Assembly: GCA_030431455.1 (NCBI GenBank)
Contig: JAUIJE010000012.1
Location: forward strand, 62,001 to 126,000
DNA: 64,000 nucleotides
Source: a bacterium
GTDB lineage: Bacteria; Myxococcota; UBA727; JAUIJE01
Direction of reading: 5' to 3'
Below, one piece after another: positions 58,267 through 64,000 of the stretch. The position numbers and the translations under genes were made by a program. The number at the start of each line of letters is the position of its first letter. Within the stretch, counting starts at the first letter, position 1. The notes beneath the pieces are model-generated. The model did no database searches. It was not told the origin of the DNA and saw nothing but the letters and a program-made list of their open reading frames with translations.

Positions 58267-60840
58267 ATGACCGATGATCAAGCACACACATTGGTCGGCC
58301 GCGACCACGACCTCGACCAGTTGGTGCAGGCCAGCGCTGCGCACCGGCTGGTCACCGTGCACGGCGCCGGCGGCATCGGCAAGACGAGCCTGTGCCGGGC
58401 GTTCTGCGCGCGGCACCCCGCGGCGTTGTTTGTGCCCCTCGTCGGCGCGCACAGCACCAGCGAGGTGCTGGCCCAGGCCGCCACCGCGCTGGGCTTGCGC
58501 ATCGGCCAACTCGGGCCCACCGACGAGGCAGCCTCGGCCCGGCTCGCGGCCGCTATTGGGGGGCGGGGGGACGTGGTGCTGGTGCTCGACAACGCCGAGC
58601 ACGTGAAAGCGCCATTGGCCGCGCTCTTGCCGCGGTTGCTCGAGGCCGCGCCCCGGGTGCGGGTGGTGGTGACCTCCCGCGACGAGCTCGGCCTGCTCGG
58701 CGAGCACACCCATGAGCTCACCGCGCTGTCGGCGGCCGACGCCGCGGCGTTGTTCGTGGCGCGGGCCCGGCAGGCCAATCCCCAGGTCGACCTCGACGAC
58801 GCGGAGCAGCTCGCGCAAGTGCTCACCGTGCTCGCGGGGGTGCCGCTGGCCATCGAGCTGGCCGCGGCCCGCACCGAGGTGCTCAGCTTGTCACAATTGG
58901 CCGAGCGCCTGAAGAGGCCTCTGGCCCTGCTGCGGTCCCAGGACGCCACCTTCGAGCCCCGGCACCGGGCCCTGATCGACACCATCCAATGGTCCTGGGA
59001 CCTGTTGTCGGCCGACGACCAGCGGGGGCTGGCCTGGCTCGCCCGGCTGCGCGGCGGGTTCACCTCCGACGAGGTCGCGGGGTTGTTGCCCGCCGAGCTC
59101 GACCCCCGGGCGCGGCTGCAGAGCCTGGTGCAAAAGTCATTGGTCGCCCCCGCCGGCCGAGACGGGCGGCACAGCCTGCTCCCGGTGATGCGATCGTTTT
59201 TGGCGACACGGTCCGCGGACTTGATCGACGCGGCGCGCGCGGACGCAGAGTTCACGCGCACCTTCCTGGATTGGTTCGACGACCTGGACCCCCGGGACGA
59301 CGCGGACGTCGCCTGGGCCGCGGCCCACGTCGACGATGTCACCGAGGCGATGGCCCACCGGGCGGCGCAGGCCCCGGCGGAGATGGTCGACCGCTTGCCA
59401 CGGTTTGACCTGCTGTTCGGTCCGTATCTGCCGGTGGACCGGTTCATTGGGCTCTTTGACCGGGCCCTGGCCGCGGACGTGGAGCCCGGGCTTGAGGCCG
59501 CGCTCCGGGTGTCCCGGGGCGAAGCGTGGTTGGCCCGGCAGCGTCACGCCGAGGCCGGGGAGGACGCGGACGCCGCCCTGGCTTTGTTGGCGTCACGCCC
59601 CGGGGCCGATGCAGAGAGATGGCGCGGGCGGGCGCACAGTCTTCGTGGCTCCGGGCTGACCTGGGTCGGCCGGTTCGACGACGCCCGGGCCGCGTTCGCC
59701 GCGGCCGCGCCGCTGCTCGCGAGGTCGCCCTTCGACCGGGCCCGGCTGCTGTGGCGGCAGTTCTCGGCCGCGATCAACGAGGGCGATCTCGAGGCGGCCG
59801 GGGCCCAGGCCGACGAGGTGCGCGCCGCGGCCCAGGCGTTCGCCAATCCCCGCGACGAGGTGTTCGTGCTCATCAACCTGGCTTGGCTCCATTTTGAGCG
59901 CGGCGACACCGAGCAGGCCCGGGCCGAACTGTGGCAAGCCGAGCCGGGGGCGGCCCACTTCACGAGCGAAGACGTCCAGATCCTCATCCGGTTCAACCTC
60001 GGCTTCATCGAGCTCGAGCACGAGGAACTCGTCGCCGCGTTCACCCAGGCCTCCGAGACCTTGGAGCGCGCCGAACGCTCAGGCTCGCGGTTGATGACCG
60101 GCATGGGCGCCCTGTTGCTCGGGTTGGTGCTCGCCGAACAAGGCGACGACGACGCGGCCGAGCTCTGGCTGGCCCAGGCCGACCGCACCATGTCCGCGAC
60201 CGACCACGCGCGGCGCGCCCGGCTGTGCCCCAGCGGATACCGGGCCTGCGCGTTGGCCCGCCTGGGTCGACGAGAGGCGGCCCTCGCGGTGGTGCAGGAG
60301 CTGGCCGCGCGCGCCCCGCCGCCCACCCAGTTCGCGCCCGCCCAGGCCTATCTCTTGCCGGCGGCGCGGTGGCTGCTCGAGGCCCCCGCGCCCGGGGACG
60401 CGGTGCCCGACGAGGTGGCCGCGGCTCTGGCGTTGCCCGCGGTGGGGGCGACGCGGTTGGCCCGCCGTTGGCTGGAGCGGGCCCTGCGCCCCCCGGCGCC
60501 GCCCCCCGTCGACGAGGAAGCGCCGGTGTTGCGCGTGGCCGCGGACCAGCGTCGCTTTGCCCTCGGGGCCCACGAGGTCGACTTGAGCCGGCGCGGTCCG
60601 GCGCGCCGGACGTTCCAGGCCTTGCTCGCCCAGCACCGCGCCGAGCCCGACGCGCCGCTGTCCAGTGACATGCTGTTCGCCGCGGCTTGGCCCGGCCAGA
60701 CCGTGGGCCCCCAGTCGGCGCGCAACCGGGTGTACGCGGCGGTCCGCGAGCTGCGCCGGTTGGGGCTCGGCCCCTGGCTGCTGACCGCAGAGGGCGGTTA
60801 TCTGTTGTCCTCGGCGCTCACGGTTGCACAAGAACCATAA
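58267..60840 (+). CDS. STAND ATPase regulator with TPR-like repeats and C-terminal winged helix (copy 2)
   Basis: The 857-residue protein is a collinear paralogue of the preceding one, with Walker A GAGGIGKTS at the same positions (33-41), Walker B VVLVLDNAEH, the shared RTEVLSLSQLAERL and DTIQWSWDLL blocks, TPR-like repeats and a C-terminal DNA-binding region (ARNRVYAAVRELRRLG). By eye more than half the residues are identical, fewest in the repeat region, where ligand binding would be expected. The gap to copy 1 is six bases, so both come from one tandem duplication and are probably cotranscribed. They may form mixed oligomers or sense different ligands. Confidence 0.85.
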   Translation: MTDDQAHTLVGRDHDLDQLVQASAAHRLVTVHGAGGIGKTSLCRAFCARHPAALFVPLVGAHSTSEVLAQAATALGLRIGQLGPTDEAASARLAAAIGGRGDVVLVLDNAEHVKAPLAALLPRLLEAAPRVRVVVTSRDELGLLGEHTHELTALSAADAAALFVARARQANPQVDLDDAEQLAQVLTVLAGVPLAIELAAARTEVLSLSQLAERLKRPLALLRSQDATFEPRHRALIDTIQWSWDLLSADDQRGLAWLARLRGGFTSDEVAGLLPAELDPRARLQSLVQKSLVAPAGRDGRHSLLPVMRSFLATRSADLIDAARADAEFTRTFLDWFDDLDPRDDADVAWAAAHVDDVTEAMAHRAAQAPAEMVDRLPRFDLLFGPYLPVDRFIGLFDRALAADVEPGLEAALRVSRGEAWLARQRHAEAGEDADAALALLASRPGADAERWRGRAHSLRGSGLTWVGRFDDARAAFAAAAPLLARSPFDRARLLWRQFSAAINEGDLEAAGAQADEVRAAAQAFANPRDEVFVLINLAWLHFERGDTEQARAELWQAEPGAAHFTSEDVQILIRFNLGFIELEHEELVAAFTQASETLERAERSGSRLMTGMGALLLGLVLAEQGDDDAAELWLAQADRTMSATDHARRARLCPSGYRACALARLGRREAALAVVQELAARAPPPTQFAPAQAYLLPAARWLLEAPAPGDAVPDEVAAALALPAVGATRLARRWLERALRPPAPPPVDEEAPVLRVAADQRRFALGAHEVDLSRRGPARRTFQALLAQHRAEPDAPLSSDMLFAAAWPGQTVGPQSARNRVYAAVRELRRLGLGPWLLTAEGGYLLSSALTVAQEP

Positions 60841-60874
60841 TAAAAACAGCTACCTATGTAGAAGATGGCCAATC

Positions 60875-60908
60875 CCAAAAACAATCAGTCTTGACTGATT
60901 GTTTTTGG
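60875..60908. promoter_or_regulatory. Perfect 16-bp-arm inverted repeat, TetR operator or terminator
   Basis: CCAAAAACAATCAGTC and GACTGATTGTTTTTGG are exact reverse complements separated by TT. The site lies 17 bases before the TetR start and 34 bases after the STAND gene stop. The inner part fits a TetR-type autoregulatory operator; the outer A/T runs would also let it act as a terminator in either direction. Both functions are possible. Confidence 0.8.
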
Positions 60909-60925
60909 CCGCCTACGAAGTGAGC

Positions 60926-61534
60926 ATGGCCGAAGCCCGTGTCCCCCAACAAACCCGCAGCCGGCGGACCCGCGAAAAGCTGCTCACCGCGTGCGTCGAG
61001 GTGGTGATGCGCGCGGGCTACAGCCACGCCGGGCTGCCTGCGATCTGCGCCGCGGCCGGGGTCAGCCGCGGGGCGCAGTTGCACCATTTCCCGACCAAGA
61101 TCGAGATGCTGTGCGCGGCGGTGGAGTACCTGATGGAGCGCCGGCTGGCGGTGGTTCGCGGCATGCTGCGGGACCGCACGGAGATGCCCCCGGTGGACGT
61201 GTTCGTGGACGCCCTGTGGGCGATCTACACCGGCGATGCGTTCTACGTGTGGAATGAGCTGTGCACAGTGGCGCGCACCGATGAGCCGCTGCGGGAGAAG
61301 CTCGCCGAGGTCAACGACCGGTTCTATGCCGAGGTGCACGCGCTGTTGGCGGACGTGCTCCCGGATCGCAGCCCGCGGGCGATCCGGGGGGCGGGGCGGT
61401 ACCTGACCTCGTTGATGAACGGGTTGGCGATCAACCGCGTGCTCGACGACGACGACGAATCGAGCCAAGCCGCGCTGGACGTGCTGCGTCAAGGCCTCAC
61501 CATGTATCTGCACAGTCAGGGGGACCAGAGATGA
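60926..61534 (+). CDS. TetR/AcrR family transcriptional regulator
   Basis: The 202-residue repressor-type protein has the N-terminal helix-turn-helix (TREKLLTACVEVVMRAGYSH, then GVSRGAQLHHFPTKIEML with the recognition helix). The helical ligand-binding C-terminal domain follows. Its operator is probably the inverted repeat directly upstream. The stop overlaps the ATG of the amidohydrolase gene (ATGA), so it likely controls that gene and itself in response to a substrate of the hydrolase. GTG at 60920 is an alternative start. Confidence 0.92.
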   Translation: MAEARVPQQTRSRRTREKLLTACVEVVMRAGYSHAGLPAICAAAGVSRGAQLHHFPTKIEMLCAAVEYLMERRLAVVRGMLRDRTEMPPVDVFVDALWAIYTGDAFYVWNELCTVARTDEPLREKLAEVNDRFYAEVHALLADVLPDRSPRAIRGAGRYLTSLMNGLAINRVLDDDDESSQAALDVLRQGLTMYLHSQGDQR

Positions 61535-63327
61535 CATACGACGCGTTGATTCAGGGCGGGATGGTGTACGACGGCCGCGGCGGCGACGCGGTGCGCGCCG
61601 ACGTGCGGGTGCAGGGCGGGGTGGTGGCGGAGATCGGTCCCGACCTCGTGGCCCAGCCGGGGGAGCGGGTGATCGACGCGCAAGGGGCGTGGGTCATGCC
61701 GGGGTTCATCGACTTGCACACCCACTACGACGCCGAGGTGGAGGTGGATCCCGGTCTGCACGAGTCGGTGCGCCACGGGGTGACCACGTGCGTGATGGGG
61801 AGCTGTTCGCTGGGCATGGCGGTGGGGGAGCCCGCGGACCTGGCGGACATGTTTTGCCGGGTCGAGGCGATCCCGCGCGAACATGTGTTGCCCCTGCTCG
61901 AGCAGACCAAAGACTGGAACAGCCCGACCGGCTACCGGGACCATCTCGATCAAAAGGCATTGGGTCCCAACATCGCGCTGCTGCTCGGCCACAGCACCAT
62001 CCGCGCGCACGTGATGGGGATCGAGCGGGCCTTGTCCAAGCGGGTGCGGCCGAGCCGTGAGGAGATGGCGCGCATGGACGCGCTCCTCGACGAAGCGTTG
62101 GACGCCGGCTACCTCGGCCTGTCGATCTCCACCTTGCCGTGGGACAAGATGGACGGCGACATCTTCCGGTCCCGGCCCATGCCCTCGGTGTTCGCCCGGT
62201 GGCGTGAATACCGACACCTGGCCCGGCAGCTTCGTCGACGGGGCCGGGTGTTGCAGGCCGTGCCCAACATCTCCACCAAGGTCAACGTGCCGCTGTTGTT
62301 CGCGATGAGCGCGGGTCTCTTCCGCAAGGGTCTCAAGACCACCATCATCTCCATGATGGACGTGAAGGCCGACCGCCTGGCGTTTCGTTTGGCCGGGGTC
62401 ATGGCCCGGGTGGTCAACCGTTGGCTGGGCGGCGACCTGCGCATGCAAGCGTTGCCCAATGTGTTTGATCTCTGGGCCGACGGCATCGATCTCGTGGTGT
62501 TCGAAGAGCTGGAGGCCGGGACCGCGGCGCTGCACCTCAAAGGCGCTGACCGGGAGCGGCTGCTCTCCGACCCCGCCTTCCGCAAGCGCTTCAAGCGCCA
62601 ATGGCAAAACCGCCTGCTCCCCCGCGCGTTTCACCGCAACCTCGCCGACACCGAGATCTTGGCCTGCCCCGACGACACCGTGGTGGGGCAGAGCTTCGCC
62701 GACGTCGCCGCGGCCCGAGGCATCTCCACCGTGGACGCGTTCCTCGACCTGGTGCTCGAGCACGGCGACGCTCTTCGGTGGTACACGGTGATGGGCAACG
62801 ACCGGCCCGCGTGGCTGGAGCGCATCATGGCCCACCCCGACATCCTCGTGGGGTTCTCGGACGCGGGGGCCCACCTTCGGCAGATGGCGCACTACAACTT
62901 TCCCCTGCGGATGTTGCACAAGGTGAAGACCGCGCAGGACGAGGGCCGCCCGTTCATGACCGTGGGCCGCGCGGTGCAGCGCTTGACCTCGGAGATCGCA
63001 GACTGGCTCGGCATCGACGCCGGGACCCTCGCGGTGGGCCGTCGCGCGGACCTGGTCGTGGTCGATCCCCAACATCTCGACGCGGTGGAGGACATCCACG
63101 AGGCCGCCTTGCCCGCGTTCGGCTTGTCCCGGTTGGTTCGGCGCAACGACGAGGCGGTGCGCGTGGTGCTCATCAGCGGCCGGCTCGCGTCGGCCCACGG
63201 CGTGCCCGGGCCGGGGCTAGGCACAGATTCCGGCTTTGGCCAGGTGCTGCGCGCGACGCAGACACATGCTCCGGCGGCGGTCCCGGCTTCGCCCCCCGCC
63301 CCCCTCGACGCCCGGCCCGCGGCCTGA
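61531..63327 (+). CDS. Amidohydrolase, N-acyl-D-amino-acid deacylase-like
   Basis: The 598-residue enzyme of the amidohydrolase superfamily (Amidohydro_3/D-aminoacylase group) has metal ligands His 63 and His 65 in FIDLHTHYDAEV. A Cys-containing strand follows (CVMGSCSLG, equivalent to the GNCG segment of D-aminoacylases). LLLGHSTIRAHVMG supplies a further His, and the catalytic Asp lies in VGFSDAGAHLRQMAHYN. The C-terminal ADLVVVDPQHL strand closes the small beta-sandwich. Members hydrolyse N-acyl-D-amino acids or related amides; the true substrate is open. It is cotranscribed with the TetR gene through a four-base overlap. Confidence 0.88.
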   Translation: MTYDALIQGGMVYDGRGGDAVRADVRVQGGVVAEIGPDLVAQPGERVIDAQGAWVMPGFIDLHTHYDAEVEVDPGLHESVRHGVTTCVMGSCSLGMAVGEPADLADMFCRVEAIPREHVLPLLEQTKDWNSPTGYRDHLDQKALGPNIALLLGHSTIRAHVMGIERALSKRVRPSREEMARMDALLDEALDAGYLGLSISTLPWDKMDGDIFRSRPMPSVFARWREYRHLARQLRRRGRVLQAVPNISTKVNVPLLFAMSAGLFRKGLKTTIISMMDVKADRLAFRLAGVMARVVNRWLGGDLRMQALPNVFDLWADGIDLVVFEELEAGTAALHLKGADRERLLSDPAFRKRFKRQWQNRLLPRAFHRNLADTEILACPDDTVVGQSFADVAAARGISTVDAFLDLVLEHGDALRWYTVMGNDRPAWLERIMAHPDILVGFSDAGAHLRQMAHYNFPLRMLHKVKTAQDEGRPFMTVGRAVQRLTSEIADWLGIDAGTLAVGRRADLVVVDPQHLDAVEDIHEAALPAFGLSRLVRRNDEAVRVVLISGRLASAHGVPGPGLGTDSGFGQVLRATQTHAPAAVPASPPAPLDARPAA

Positions 63328-63397
63328 CCGCGCCCCGCGATCCGTCCGCCTCGACAGGGCCGAGAGCCCATGGCACCACTTGGGCCGGAGGCGAACG

Positions 63398-64000
63398 ATG
63401 GCCGGGCAACGATGGTGGGCGCTGACATTGTGCTGCGGGGGCTTGGTCGCGTGCGATCCCGCCGCGTTCTTTCCCCTCGGGCCCCAGACCCCGCCCGGGC
63501 GTCCCGTGCCCGTCGACCCGGGCTTGGTCGAGCCCGAGCCCAGCGAGCCCGAGCCCAGCGCGGCGGAGCCCGAGCCGGGCGAGCCCGAGCCGGCCGAGCC
63601 AGAGCCCACCCCGGGGCTGTCCGAGCCCGTGGTGCTCGAGCCCTTCGAGCAACGAGACGGCGACCCCGCCGCCGGCCTGTCCTATTTGGTGAGCGCCGAC
63701 TACGTCGGGTGCGGTCTGCCCGCCTCGTTCGTGTCCGACACCCTGGGGCTGACCGCGCCGGTCGAGCTCCGGGTCGAGGGCCGGCCCGACGAGTACGCGG
63801 ACGTGCGCTACGACTACAACGTGTTCGTCAACGAGGACGGGGTCGAGCTGGCCGCGGCCAACTGCCTGAGCTGCCACGCCGCCCCGCTGCGGGGCGAGCT
63901 GGTGATGGGCCTCGGCGATGTCAACCGCGATTGGTCCGGTGACATTGGGCCGGTGGTCAACAACGACCTGTCGTTTTTCTTTGCCGACGTCGACGAGCGC
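63398..64000 (+). CDS. Lipoprotein with c-type haem motif, partial at window end
   Basis: The frame starts at an ATG behind GGAGGCG and stays open for 201 codons to the window edge, so the gene is cut off. It begins with a signal and lipobox (GGLVAC), then a Glu-Pro repeat linker (encoded at about 63533-63614). The mature part shows FVNEDGVELAAANCLSCHAA, with the haem-binding CLSCH in a cytochrome-like context, and LVMGLGDVNRDW. It is probably a surface or periplasmic electron-transfer lipoprotein. What follows it cannot be seen. Confidence 0.75.
   Translation, partial: MAGQRWWALTLCCGGLVACDPAAFFPLGPQTPPGRPVPVDPGLVEPEPSEPEPSAAEPEPGEPEPAEPEPTPGLSEPVVLEPFEQRDGDPAAGLSYLVSADYVGCGLPASFVSDTLGLTAPVELRVEGRPDEYADVRYDYNVFVNEDGVELAAANCLSCHAAPLRGELVMGLGDVNRDWSGDIGPVVNNDLSFFFADVDER
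63533..63614 (+). repeat. Glu-Pro codon repeat in lipoprotein linker
   Basis: GAGCC(C)-rich hexamers encode a Glu-Pro run interrupted by Ser, Ala and Gly. It is the charged linker of the partial haem lipoprotein and parallels the Gly-Asp linkers elsewhere in the window. Confidence 0.8.

Overview
The window is high-GC bacterial DNA (roughly 70% G+C), densely packed and with no tRNA, rRNA, CRISPR array or insertion sequence that I can see. Several features point to a Myxococcota (former deltaproteobacterial) genome: many large lipoproteins with Asp/Gly- or Asp-Ala-Gly-rich linkers, PilZ and PilZ-DUF4388 proteins, a DUF2378-like protein, a sigma-54 enhancer-binding regulator with recognisable -24/-12 promoters, and an ECF sigma factor next to a TPR-like membrane protein. 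This assignment is inference from protein style, not from a marker gene.

Layout. (1) 1-6892: the 3' end of a PKS/NRPS locus: a carrier protein-aminotransferase piece that runs in from outside the window, a condensation-adenylation-carrier NRPS module, and an unusual double alpha/beta-hydrolase. (2) 6896-8641: two genes of unknown function. (3) 8789-12871: an aldehyde-oxidation unit with an AcoR-type regulator, a DUF779 protein and an aldehyde dehydrogenase preceded by a near-consensus sigma-54 promoter and a palindromic activator-like site. (4) 13139-22536: envelope genes, namely a beta-barrel-like protein, an ECF sigma factor with a membrane TPR-like partner, a Gly-Asp-linker lipoprotein, and a very large zinc-protease lipoprotein paired with a second barrel-like protein. 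(5) 22859-33063: surface glycan or lipid-linked sugar genes (three GT-C-like membrane proteins, a flippase-like protein, a GT2 transferase, a methyltransferase, a sugar epimerase), interrupted by a tandem-repeat protein with its own sigma-54 promoter and a DUF2378-like gene. (6) 33078-40392: an 1864-residue lipoprotein, a metallo-beta-lactamase-fold lipoprotein and a RidA-family protein.

(7) 40384-47466 is the most interesting block. Two minus-strand operons each start just downstream of a good Fur box. The first encodes an imelysin lipoprotein, a di-haem oxidoreductase, a second imelysin-like lipoprotein, an HTTM membrane protein and a small lipoprotein. The second encodes a Cys-rich 74-residue protein, an unrecognised 142-residue protein and a DUF3501 protein. 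Together they look like one iron-controlled system, part of which is undescribed as far as I can tell.

(8) 47714-53362: a lipase-like hydrolase with a clear terminator, two convergent PilZ genes, a CreD-like membrane protein and an M1-type peptidase lipoprotein. (9) 53455-60840: a ketopantoate-reductase-family enzyme, a protein with an EF-hand and a BRCT-like segment, and two tandem STAND ATPase regulators carrying a C-terminal DNA-binding domain. (10) 60875-64000: a TetR regulator with a perfect 16-bp-arm inverted repeat in front of it, a D-aminoacylase-like amidohydrolase, and a haem-motif lipoprotein that runs off the window end.
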